From contig JAGPDF010000047.1 in the NCBI GenBank assembly GCA_018057705.1, positions 1 to 35,597 on the forward strand: a stretch of DNA of 35,597 nucleotides. Reading direction: 5' to 3'. Of this stretch, positions 1 to 7,810 are shown in pieces (position 1 is the first letter of the stretch; each line of letters opens with the position of its first letter). The position numbers and the translations under genes were made by a program. The DNA comes from Thermoanaerobaculia bacterium (GTDB lineage: Bacteria > Acidobacteriota > Thermoanaerobaculia > Multivoradales > JAGPDF01). Under the pieces are notes generated by a model, which had not been told where the DNA came from, made no database searches, and saw only the letters and a list, made by a program, of their open reading frames with translations.

Positions 1-130
1 GCTACTCTCGGTCCGTTTTGGATCCACGCGAAGCTCTCGCGTCGCGCCCCGTGATGGCCCACCGGCCGTCGAAGCCGGCGTCGCCAAAGCCCAGCGGGGT
101 CGGCACGGACGGCGCAGACGGCAGAGGTCG
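1..130. other. non-coding left edge
   Basis: No convincing coding sequence is seen between the window edge and the kinase start at 131. The stretch ends in a weak Shine-Dalgarno-like AGAGG just before the kinase ATG. The promoter of the kinase operon may lie here or to the left of the window; I see no clear -10/-35 pair. Confidence 0.5.
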
Positions 131-1642
131 ATGAGCCACCTGCCTGCGATTCTCCTCGTCGACGACAACGCGGACGATCGCGAGCTCCTCTCCCTCGTGC
201 TGCGCGGTGCTTTCGGCGAGGTCGGGATCGAAGAGGCGGCTGATGCCGCAGGGTTGGCGCGCGCCCTCTCCTCCGGGCGCTTCGGCGCCGTCCTCACCGA
301 GCACGAGCTGCCCTGGATCAAGTCAGGCGATCTCCTGCGCCTGCTGCACGATCTGCGGCCCGAATGTCCGGTGCTGGTGGTGACGAGCCGTCCGATCGAG
401 CGCGTCGCCGCGGAGATCGTCCACCTCGCCCCCGACGGGCTCCTTCCCAAGAGCGCCGGCGGACTCGTCGCGCTGCCGCGCGCCCTGCGCGCGGCGCTGC
501 TCGCGGCGCGCCGCCGCTCGGAGGACGCGGGCGCGGCCCCGGCTGCCCGCCGCCTGCTCGATGCGTTGCCGAGCGGTGTCTTCCTCGTCTCCGCACTGGG
601 CACGATCGAGGACGCGAACCCCGCTCTTGCCAGGCTGCTCGGTTTCGCGAGCGCCGCGGACTGCGTCCAGCGTCCTTTCGGCGCGCTCTTCGCCGCGGAA
701 GGGACAGGCGAGGCTCTCCTCGCCCGCCTCGCCGAGGTGGAGAGCCTCGGCCCGGAGCCGGTGAGCCTGCGGCGCACCGACGGCGCCGTCATCGCGGCGG
801 AGCTCACGCTCTGGCGCGCGCCCGGGGAGACCGGGGCGCGCCAGGGGATGGTCGTCTCCCGTTCGTCCGGGAGGGCCGCCGATGCGACCGCGGCCGAACG
901 CGCCGCAGCTCACGCGCGGTCACCGGCGGGGCTCGAAGAGATGGCCTACGTGGTCTCGCACGACCTGCGCCAGCCGATCACGCAGGTCGTGCGCTTCCTC
1001 GACCTGCTCGCCGAGGAGTCCGTCGCGATGACCAGGAGCGAGAGCGGCAACGCGGCCGGGCCCCTGCTCGCCCAGGCGCGCGCCAGCGCCTCCCGCCTCG
1101 AGGAGATGTTGGAAGCCGTCCTGCGGCTGGCACGGATCGAGGGCTCCGACGAAGGCTTCGCCCGGGTGGACCTCGAAGCGCTGGTGGCACGCGTCGCCGC
1201 CCGCCTGGAGACGGTTCGCGCGGCGGCGGACGCCCGGATCGACTGCGCCACGCTGCCGGTGGTGCGCGGCGACGAGGCGCAACTCGATCTGCTCTTTCAG
1301 AATCTGCTCGACAACGCCCTCAAGTTCCGCGGCGCCGAGCCGCCGCGGATCCGCATCGACGCCACCGAGGAAGAGAGCTTCTGGCACCTTCGCGTGCAGG
1401 ACAACGGGGCCGGCATCGCGGCCAGGGATCAGGACCGGATCTTCGCGCTCTTCCAACGCCTTCACACCGCCCACGAGGCGCCCGGGACCGGCATCGGACT
1501 CGCCCTCTGCCGTCGCGTGGTCGCACGCCACGGCGGCCGGATCTGGGTCGAGTCGCGCCCCGGCGAGGGCGCGACATTCCACTTCACGCTCGCTCGCCCA
1601 GCCGAGGCGGGTGCCGACGCCGCGAGAGGTCCGCTTCGATGA
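131..1642 (+). CDS. hybrid sensor histidine kinase (pseudo-REC, PAS, HisKA, HATPase)
   Basis: A 503-residue cytoplasmic kinase with no membrane segments. Order: receiver domain (about 5-122), linker, PAS domain (about 138-245), HisKA with the H-box SHDLRQP (His277), and HATPase_c with N-box NLLDNALK (Asn395), G1 DNGAG (424-428) and G2 GTGIGLAL (452-459). The kinase core looks complete. The receiver keeps its acidic pair (Asp11/Asp12), Thr85 and Lys107, but the phosphoacceptor position in AVLTEHELP is Glu57 instead of Asp, so it probably cannot be phosphorylated and may mimic the phosphorylated state. The stop overlaps the next start as ATGA, so the kinase and the downstream REC-GGDEF-EAL protein are translationally coupled. 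The latter is the likely phosphotransfer partner (inference). The input signal is unknown; the PAS domain has no recognisable cofactor motif. Confidence 0.9.
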   Translation: MSHLPAILLVDDNADDRELLSLVLRGAFGEVGIEEAADAAGLARALSSGRFGAVLTEHELPWIKSGDLLRLLHDLRPECPVLVVTSRPIERVAAEIVHLAPDGLLPKSAGGLVALPRALRAALLAARRRSEDAGAAPAARRLLDALPSGVFLVSALGTIEDANPALARLLGFASAADCVQRPFGALFAAEGTGEALLARLAEVESLGPEPVSLRRTDGAVIAAELTLWRAPGETGARQGMVVSRSSGRAADATAAERAAAHARSPAGLEEMAYVVSHDLRQPITQVVRFLDLLAEESVAMTRSESGNAAGPLLAQARASASRLEEMLEAVLRLARIEGSDEGFARVDLEALVARVAARLETVRAAADARIDCATLPVVRGDEAQLDLLFQNLLDNALKFRGAEPPRIRIDATEEESFWHLRVQDNGAGIAARDQDRIFALFQRLHTAHEAPGTGIGLALCRRVVARHGGRIWVESRPGEGATFHFTLARPAEAGADAARGPLR

Positions 1643-3732
1643 TCGACGATCGCCGACCGACAGTGCTCATGATCGAGGACGATGACGCCGACGCGACGCT
1701 CATCCGTCTGTTGCTCTCCCGCACCGGGCTCGCCTTCGAGGTCGACCGGCGGGAGCGCCTGGCGCACGCCCTCGAGCGGCTCGAGAAGGGGGGCGTCGAT
1801 CTCGTGCTCCTCGACTTCTCGCTTCCCGACAGCGTCGGGCTGGAGTCCTACTGGGCGTTGCGTGACCGGCATCCGGAGGTGCCGGTCATCGTCCTCACCA
1901 GCCTCGACGACGACAACCTGGCGCTCAGGGCGGTGGCGGAAGGCGCCCAGGACTACCTCGTCAAACGGCAGGTCGACCCGCCGCTCCTGGCGCGCGCCAT
2001 CCGCTACGCCATCGAACGCCACCGGAGCGAGCTGGCGCTGCGCGAGAGCGAGCAGCGCTATGCCCTCGCGATGCAGGGCGCCAACGACGGCATCTGGGAC
2101 TGGGATCTGGTGCGCGGGCAGGTCTTCCTCTCGGAGCGCTGGCGGGCGATGGTGGGGCTGAGTCCCGACGAGCCCGACGTCCCCACCGAGAGCTGGTTCG
2201 CCCGGGTCGCCGACGGCGACCGTGAGCGGGTCCGCGCCGCCTTCGCCGCCGCCGCCGCCGCCGGCGACTCCCACGTCGCTCTGGAGCACCGCATGCGCTG
2301 CGGCGACGGTTCGTCGCTCTGGGTGGCGACGCGCGGCGCGCTGGTCCGCGACGGGGTCGGGCGGGTGATCCGGATGGCGGGTTCGATGAGCGACATTTCG
2401 GCCCGCAAGCGCGCCGAGGAGCAACTCGTCCACGACGCCTTCCACGATGGACTCACCGCCCTCGCCAACCGCAGCCTCTTTCTCGACCGCCTCGGCATGG
2501 CGCTCTCCGCCCAGCAGCGCGGCCACCAGGGAACCTTCGCGGTGCTGTTTCTCGATCTCGACCGCTTCAAGACGGTCAACGACAGTCTGGGTCACTCGGT
2601 CGGCGACCGTCTGCTGGTGGCGATCGCGCGGCGACTGGAGAAGCTCATGCGGCCCTCCGACACCGTCGCCCGGCTCGGCGGAGACGAGTTCGCGGTGCTC
2701 GCCTTCGGGGTTCGCGAGGCCTCCGACGCGGTTCACATCGCCGAACGCGTGCACCGCAACCTGGTGGCGCCGTTCCAGATCGACGACCAGGAGGTGCACA
2801 TCACGGCCTCGATCGGCATCGCTCTTCCGGACCTCGCAGGGGCGAGCGCCGACGGGCTGCTGCGCGACGCCGACCTCGCCATGTACCGCGCCAAGGCCGC
2901 GGGTCCGGGACGTTACGAGGTCTTCGACCTCGAGCTCCATCGGGCTTCGGTGCAGCTGCTCAAGCTGGAGACCGAGCTTCGGCGCGGTGTCGCGGCCGGC
3001 GACTTCGTCATGCACTATCAGCCGATCGTCTCGCTCGCGACGGGCCGCATCGCCGGCTTCGAGGCGCTCGCCCGCTGGCAGCATCCCGAACGGGGGCTCG
3101 TGCCACCGGAGCACTTCATCGCGCTCGCCGAGGAGACCGGCCTCGTCGTCCACCTCGGCTGGCAGGTGCTCGACAGCGCCTGCCGCCAGGCCTGCCTCTG
3201 GCAGGAGCGCTTCCCGACCGACCCGCCCTACTTCATGAGCGTCAACGTCTCGGGGAAGCTCTTCGCCCAGGACGGCGCCGTCGAGCAGCTGCTGCGCATC
3301 CTCGAGGCGTCGCGGCTGCCGCCGGAGAGTCTCCGCCTCGAGGTCACCGAGAGCGTCGTCCTGCACCACGGCGACGAGGTCATGCGCCGGTTGCGCCTGC
3401 TGCGCGACTTCGGCGTGCAGCTGTCGATCGACGACTTCGGCACCGGCTATTCGTCGCTCTCCTACCTGCAGCGCTTCCGCTACGACGAGCTCAAGATCGA
3501 TCGCTCGTTCGTGAGCGACATCGCGGGTGCCGACTCGCTGGCCATCGTCGAGACCATCCTCTCGCTCGCCAACCACCTGGGTATCGGTGTGGTCGCCGAG
3601 GGCATCGAGACCGCCGAGCAGCTCGCCCACCTGCGCAGCCTCGGCTGCCCGCACGGCCAGGGCTACTGGTTCGCCAAACCGCTCGCGCCGGCGGCCGCTG
3701 AAGAGCTCCTCGCCTCGAACACGCGCTGGTAG
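1639..3732 (+). CDS. REC-PAS-GGDEF-EAL cyclic-di-GMP turnover protein
   Basis: 697 residues if started at the ATG that overlaps the kinase stop; the reading frame stays open much further upstream, but that part only shadows the kinase. Domains: receiver (about 8-125) with an intact phosphoacceptor Asp59 in LLDFSLPD, Thr87 and Lys109; PAS/PAC (about 135-258); GGDEF (about 262-430) with a perfect GGDEF at 347-351 and an inhibitory-site RPSD five residues before it; EAL (about 440-690) with EALARW (475-480), DDFGTG (598-603), the catalytic Lys in LKIDRSF, and VAEGIE. Both catalytic domains look competent, so it could make and degrade c-di-GMP, with the receiver choosing. The neighbouring kinase probably phosphorylates it. 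A run of Ala codons (GCC repeats near 2230-2265) lies in the PAS region. Confidence 0.93.
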   Translation: MIDDRRPTVLMIEDDDADATLIRLLLSRTGLAFEVDRRERLAHALERLEKGGVDLVLLDFSLPDSVGLESYWALRDRHPEVPVIVLTSLDDDNLALRAVAEGAQDYLVKRQVDPPLLARAIRYAIERHRSELALRESEQRYALAMQGANDGIWDWDLVRGQVFLSERWRAMVGLSPDEPDVPTESWFARVADGDRERVRAAFAAAAAAGDSHVALEHRMRCGDGSSLWVATRGALVRDGVGRVIRMAGSMSDISARKRAEEQLVHDAFHDGLTALANRSLFLDRLGMALSAQQRGHQGTFAVLFLDLDRFKTVNDSLGHSVGDRLLVAIARRLEKLMRPSDTVARLGGDEFAVLAFGVREASDAVHIAERVHRNLVAPFQIDDQEVHITASIGIALPDLAGASADGLLRDADLAMYRAKAAGPGRYEVFDLELHRASVQLLKLETELRRGVAAGDFVMHYQPIVSLATGRIAGFEALARWQHPERGLVPPEHFIALAEETGLVVHLGWQVLDSACRQACLWQERFPTDPPYFMSVNVSGKLFAQDGAVEQLLRILEASRLPPESLRLEVTESVVLHHGDEVMRRLRLLRDFGVQLSIDDFGTGYSSLSYLQRFRYDELKIDRSFVSDIAGADSLAIVETILSLANHLGIGVVAEGIETAEQLAHLRSLGCPHGQGYWFAKPLAPAAAEELLASNTRW

Positions 3733-3757
3733 GCCGGCAGCGCGCCGCGCCCACCGA

Positions 3758-3763
3758 TAGACT
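3758..3763 (+). promoter_or_regulatory. candidate -10 box (TAGACT) of a leaderless transcript
   Basis: TAGACT lies exactly 6 nt before the ATG of the prenyltransferase, and no Shine-Dalgarno sequence is present. With normal -10 to start-site spacing, transcription would begin at the A of the ATG. There is no clear -35. The same arrangement occurs at 25857 and 28098. Confidence 0.4.
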
Positions 3764-3769
3764 TCACGA

Positions 3770-4645
3770 ATGACCGTGAGGAGCGTCACCCACCGGCTTG
3801 GCATCGTCCTCGAGATGATCAAGTTCGAGCACACGCTGTTCGCGCTGCCGTTTGCGTTGATGGGGATGCTGCTCGCCGCGCAGGGGGTGCCGGAAGGACG
3901 GATCGTGCTCTGGATCGTGGTCGCGATGGTCGGGGCGCGGTCGGCGGCGATGGGGTGGAACCGCCTGGTGGACCGCGAGATCGACGCCGCCAATCCGCGC
4001 ACGGCGATGCGGGCTCTGCCCGCAGGTCTGGTGACCCCGGGCTTCGTCGCCCTCTTCGTGGTCGCGAGCCTGGCGCTGCTGGTCTTCGCCGCCTGGCGGT
4101 TGAATCCACTCTGTCTCGCGCTCTCGCCGGTCGCCATCGTGATCCTGCTCGGCTACAGCTATACCAAGCGCTTCACCTGGGCGGCACACCTCGCGCTCGG
4201 GCTCGCCCTTGCCGGGGCGCCGCTCGGCGCCTGGATCGCGGTCACCGGGGGCTTCGCGCCGACCCCGTTCGTGCTCGCCGGCATCGTCGTCACCTGGGTC
4301 GCCGGCTTCGACATCCTCTACGCGTTGCAGGACGAGGCCTTCGATCGCGCGCGCGGGCTGGCTTCGATCCCGGCGCGTTTCGGGGCGGTGAGAGCCCTCG
4401 CCCTTTCGGCCGGACTGCACGTCGCGACCCTGGGGTTCCTCGCCGCTCTGCCGTTCGTCTACCCTCCCGGCCTCGGCTGGATCTACTGGACGGGCGTCGC
4501 CGGCTGCGTCCTCCTCCTCGCCTACCAGCACGCGATCGTGCGGCCGGGCGACCTCTCCCGCCTGAATGCCGCCTTCTTCACCGCCAACGGGGTGCTCGCG
4601 CTCTGGCTCCTCGCGACCACGGCCACCGACGTCTTTCTTCGATAA
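3770..4645 (+). CDS. mqnP: UbiA-family prenyltransferase, MqnP-like
   Basis: A 291-residue polytopic membrane protein with about eight hydrophobic helices. It carries the UbiA-superfamily metal/diphosphate motifs: NRLVDREID (first NxxxDxxxD motif, about residues 64-72) and DILYALQDEAFD (second motif, about 184-195). The flanking pattern GARSAAMGWNRLVDREIDAANPRT is typical of the subgroup long annotated as 'putative 4-hydroxybenzoate polyprenyltransferase', which includes MqnP of the futalosine menaquinone route. That subgroup adds a polyprenyl tail to an aromatic acid in the membrane. The exact substrate is inferred, not shown: no other mqn or ubi gene is in the window. It starts 37 bp after the GGDEF-EAL stop and ends 23 bp before the next start. 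The start ATG lacks an SD and follows a -10-like TAGACT, suggesting a leaderless mRNA. Confidence 0.85.
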   Translation: MTVRSVTHRLGIVLEMIKFEHTLFALPFALMGMLLAAQGVPEGRIVLWIVVAMVGARSAAMGWNRLVDREIDAANPRTAMRALPAGLVTPGFVALFVVASLALLVFAAWRLNPLCLALSPVAIVILLGYSYTKRFTWAAHLALGLALAGAPLGAWIAVTGGFAPTPFVLAGIVVTWVAGFDILYALQDEAFDRARGLASIPARFGAVRALALSAGLHVATLGFLAALPFVYPPGLGWIYWTGVAGCVLLLAYQHAIVRPGDLSRLNAAFFTANGVLALWLLATTATDVFLR

Positions 4646-4668
4646 AGTAGAAGGCGGGCGAACCCTCG

Positions 4669-6084
4669 ATGAGCGAAGACCTGCACCTGCTCGGACGCCT
4701 GGCCGTCCACTACAAGCTGCTCACCGCCGAGCAGCTCGCCGAAACGACTCGCGCCCAGGCAAGGAGCACCGAGCCCCGCCCGTTGGGCGAGCTCTGGATC
4801 GACGCCGGATGGATGAGCCGGGCACAGCTCGACAAGCTCCTGGTGGTGCAGCGTGAAGTGCTCGCCAAGCAGCTCGGCCAGGTCGCAGGCCCACTCATCC
4901 CTCCGCGGCCTGCGGGCTCGACCGTCGACCTCGAGCAGACGGCCAGCGGGGAGACTTCCACCCGCGCCGGAAAGCGCATCGATCGCATCCTCGAGTACGC
5001 CGTCTCGCAGGGCGCGAGCGACGTCCACATCATGACCGGCGAGCGCGTCCTGCTGCGTCGTGACGGACGGTTGGCCTACGCCGGCGACGCCCCGCTCGAA
5101 CACGGTCAGATCGAACGCCTCGTCGCCGAAGTTCTCGATTCGCGTCTGCGCGAGGCGCTCGATCGCGACGGACAGACCGATTTCTCCTGGTCGATCGCCG
5201 GGCGGGCGCGATTCCGCGGCAACGCCTATCGCCATCAGCACGGCTATGGCCTGGTGCTGCGCGCCATACCGCTCGAGATCCCCACTCTCGCGAGCCTCGG
5301 TCTGCCGAATACTCTCGCCAAGCTCACCAACCATCATCAGGGGCTAGTCCTGCTCACCGGCCCGGCCGGGTGCGGGAAGTCCTCGACGCTCGCCGCTCTC
5401 GTGCGGCTGATCAACGAGGAGCGCCAGGACCACATCGTCACCGTCGAGGATCCGATCGAGTACCTCCATACACCGCTGCGCTGCGTCGTCAACCAGCGCC
5501 AGGTCGGCCGCGACACCCAGAGCTTCGCGCGCGCGCTGAAGGCGGCCCTGCGAGAGGATCCGGACGTGATCGCGATCGGCGAGCTGCGCGACCTCGAGAC
5601 GATCTCGCTGGCGCTCACCGCCGCCGAGACCGGCCACCTGGTGCTCGCGACGCTCCACACCGGCAGCGCCATCCGCACGGTCGACCGGATCGTGGGCTCC
5701 TACCCCTCGAACCAGCAGGCGCAGATCCGCACGATGCTCTCGGAGTCGCTGCGCGCCGTCGTCTCGCAGCGCCTCGTTCGTCGCGCCGACGGAAAGGGGC
5801 GGGTTCCGGCGCTCGAGATTCTCCTGGGAACCCGGCCGGTGGCAAACCTGATCCGCGAGTCGAAGACCTTCCAGTTGCGCTCGGTACTGCAGACCGGCAT
5901 CTCACAGGGCATGTGCCTGCTCGACACCTCGCTCGCGCATCTCATCCGGGAGGGCGTGGTGACACGCGACGAGGCGCTGCTCCATGCCGAGGACGTGAAG
6001 CTCTTGCCGCCGGCCGCCGGCGCGGGCGCAGGCGGAAGTTTTGCGCCCTCGGCGTCCGCGGCATCCGGCGCACAGGGAGCTTGA
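4669..6084 (+). CDS. PilT-type ATPase with MshEN-like N-terminal domain
   Basis: 471 residues, about 100 longer than a normal PilT. The N-terminal 70 residues contain two 24-residue repeats of the form xLGxL..........QL.......Q (about residues 8-31 and 39-62), resembling the paired motif of MshEN c-di-GMP-binding domains, though with some positions lost. From about residue 100 onward it is a PilT/PilU-type hexameric ATPase: Walker A GPAGCGKSS (about 230-238), Asp box with VTVEDPIEY, Walker B with DVIAIGELRD, His box ATLHTG, and a NLIRESK segment matching the PilT AIRNLIRE region. Such ATPases power type IV pilus retraction. A Pro/Ala/Gly-rich tail of about 25 residues follows. It lies directly upstream of a canonical PilT, so this may be a PilU-like accessory ATPase. 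Start chosen at the ATG just before the first repeat. Confidence 0.88.
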   Translation: MSEDLHLLGRLAVHYKLLTAEQLAETTRAQARSTEPRPLGELWIDAGWMSRAQLDKLLVVQREVLAKQLGQVAGPLIPPRPAGSTVDLEQTASGETSTRAGKRIDRILEYAVSQGASDVHIMTGERVLLRRDGRLAYAGDAPLEHGQIERLVAEVLDSRLREALDRDGQTDFSWSIAGRARFRGNAYRHQHGYGLVLRAIPLEIPTLASLGLPNTLAKLTNHHQGLVLLTGPAGCGKSSTLAALVRLINEERQDHIVTVEDPIEYLHTPLRCVVNQRQVGRDTQSFARALKAALREDPDVIAIGELRDLETISLALTAAETGHLVLATLHTGSAIRTVDRIVGSYPSNQQAQIRTMLSESLRAVVSQRLVRRADGKGRVPALEILLGTRPVANLIRESKTFQLRSVLQTGISQGMCLLDTSLAHLIREGVVTRDEALLHAEDVKLLPPAAGAGAGGSFAPSASAASGAQGA

Positions 6085-6095
6085 GCGGAGCACGC

Positions 6096-7160
6096 ATGGG
6101 ACGACTTCAGGATCTGCTGCGCGCGACCCGGGAAAGTGGGAGCTCGGACCTTCACCTCGCCTCGGGGTTCGCACCCCGCGTCCGGCTGCACGGCTCGCTA
6201 GTGCCGCTCGCGGGCGCAAGCGAGCTCGGGCCGGAGGCGCTCTCGACACTCCTTGCCGAGGGGGTGAGCGCCGGGCAGTGGAAGGAGTTCCTCGCCTCGG
6301 GCGATCTGGACTTCGCCTGTGCCGTCGCCGGCGTGGCGCGCTTCCGCGGCAACTACCTGCGCCAGGAGCGCGGCCCCTCGGCCGTATTTCGCACCATTCC
6401 GGAGGAGATCGCCTCGATCGAGGAGCTGGGTCTGCCGCCGGTGCTCGGCCGCCTGGCGGAGCTCCACAGCGGTCTCGTGCTGGTCACAGGGCCGACCGGC
6501 TCGGGCAAGTCGACGACCTTGGCCGCGATCGTCGACCGCATCAACCGGAACTTCGCGCGCCACATCGTGACCATCGAGGAGCCGGTCGAATTCGTCCACC
6601 GCAACCGGCTCTCGGTCTTCTCGCAACGGGAGGTCGGCAACGACACGGTGAGCTTCGCGGCGGCATTGCGCTCGGCCATTCGGCAGGACGCCGATGTCGT
6701 TCTGGTCGGCGAGATGCGCGACCTCGAGACGATCGCGCTGGCACTCAAGGCGGCCGAGATGGGCATGCTGGTCTTCGGTACGCTGCACACCAACAGCGCC
6801 GCCAAGACGATCGATCGCCTGATCGACGTCTTTCCCGCCGACGAGCAGCCCCAGGCGCGCCTGTCGCTCGCCGACTCGCTGGCGGCGATCGTCGCCCAGC
6901 TCCTCTTGCCCAGGGCCGGCGGGGCCGGCCGCGTCGCCGTGCACGAGATCCTGCTCAAGACCCCGGCGCTGCCCAACCTCATTCGCGAAAGCAGCATCTC
7001 GATGCTGACGAACCTCATGCAGGCGGGACGCAACGAAGGCATGCAGCTGCTCGACGATGCGCTCCTCGACCTCGTCACCCGCAAGGTCGTGACCCCGCGC
7101 GACGCCTACATGAAGGCATCGGACAAGGGCCGCTTCGAGCCGCTGCTCGAGCGCGAGTAG
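6096..7160 (+). CDS. pilT: type IV pilus retraction ATPase PilT
   Basis: 354 residues, the usual PilT length. The ATG at 6096 is 11 bp after the preceding stop with a GGAG before it. Motifs in order: SSDLHLASG near the N-terminus, Walker A GPTGSGKST (about 132-140), VTIEEPVEF Asp box, Walker B with DVVLVGEMRD, His box FGTLHTNSA, and NLIRESS near the C-terminus (the AIRNLIRE element needed for retraction in PilT). It hydrolyses ATP at the inner-membrane base of the pilus to depolymerise pilin. The pair with the preceding PilT-like ATPase resembles pilT-pilU organisation. No pilin or pilB/pilC is in the window. Confidence 0.93.
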   Translation: MGRLQDLLRATRESGSSDLHLASGFAPRVRLHGSLVPLAGASELGPEALSTLLAEGVSAGQWKEFLASGDLDFACAVAGVARFRGNYLRQERGPSAVFRTIPEEIASIEELGLPPVLGRLAELHSGLVLVTGPTGSGKSTTLAAIVDRINRNFARHIVTIEEPVEFVHRNRLSVFSQREVGNDTVSFAAALRSAIRQDADVVLVGEMRDLETIALALKAAEMGMLVFGTLHTNSAAKTIDRLIDVFPADEQPQARLSLADSLAAIVAQLLLPRAGGAGRVAVHEILLKTPALPNLIRESSISMLTNLMQAGRNEGMQLLDDALLDLVTRKVVTPRDAYMKASDKGRFEPLLERE

Positions 7161-7259
7161 CCCCGGCCGCTCGAAGTCGCCGCTTCGTCACGCCGCCGCA
7201 ACCGGTTGAACACCGCGGTCGGAGATCCTTTCCCTGCACAGAAAGGACCGCCGATCCCG

Positions 7260-7790
7260 ATGCGTCTCGCGCCCGCACTCTCCCGCCTGCAGGAGCTCGA
7301 ACTGGGGCTCTGTCTGCGCCTCTCGCAGGCCCAGCGGCGGCGGAGCGCGCTCCACTTCTTCCGCGCGGTGTCGAAGGCCGGCGACGGCCTTCTCTGGTTC
7401 GCGCTCGCCGGACTCCTGCCGCTTCTCGCCGGCGCGGCCGCGCTGCCCACCGTGCGCCGGATGGCGACGGTCGGTATCGCCGCGGCCCTGGTCTCGAAAG
7501 CCCTGAAAATGCTCACGGGCCGATCGCGACCGTTTCGCGCCCACACCGGCGTGCTGCTCGGCGCGGCGCCGCTCGACCGCTACAGCTTCCCCTCCGGCCA
7601 CACGCTCCACGCCGTCGCCTTCTCGATCGTCGTGCTCGCAACCTACGGCCTCCTCGCCTGGCTCCTGGTGCCGTTCACCCTCGCGGTCGCTCTCTCGCGC
7701 GTCGTCCTCGGGCTGCACTATCCGACCGACGTCGCGGCCGGCGCCGCCGTCGGCGCTCTTCTCGCGTTCGTCACGCTGGCGCTCGGCTGA
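7260..7790 (+). CDS. PAP2-family membrane phosphatase
   Basis: About 176 residues from the ATG at 7260, which follows a GAAAGGA at moderate distance; a TTG at 7206 would add 18 poorly conserved-looking residues. Several hydrophobic helices carry the three acid-phosphatase motifs: KMLTGRSRP, FPSGHTLHA and SRVVLGLHYPTDV. These bind the phosphate and supply the catalytic His pair on the outer face of the membrane. Family members dephosphorylate undecaprenyl diphosphate, phosphatidate or phosphatidylglycerophosphate; the sequence does not say which. The glycosyltransferase starts 20 bp downstream, so the two may form a small lipid or glycolipid unit. Confidence 0.85.
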   Translation: MRLAPALSRLQELELGLCLRLSQAQRRRSALHFFRAVSKAGDGLLWFALAGLLPLLAGAAALPTVRRMATVGIAAALVSKALKMLTGRSRPFRAHTGVLLGAAPLDRYSFPSGHTLHAVAFSIVVLATYGLLAWLLVPFTLAVALSRVVLGLHYPTDVAAGAAVGALLAFVTLALG

Positions 7791-7810
7791 CCCGCGGCAC
7801 CCTCCCCGCC

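Noticed and set aside
101-116. CGGCACGGACGGCGCA, a sigma-54-like site before the kinase
   Set aside because: The -12 element is GCGC instead of TTGC, and the start site would leave almost no leader although the gene relies on an SD-like sequence.
2230-2265. GCC triplet repeat
   Set aside because: Encodes a short Ala run in the PAS domain; common in GC-rich genes and not a separate element.
1462-4137. Very long antisense reading frame of 891 codons
   Set aside because: It is opposite well-supported REC-PAS-GGDEF-EAL and prenyltransferase genes and reads as low-complexity Arg/Glu/Val/Ala-rich sequence, as expected for GC-rich shadow frames.
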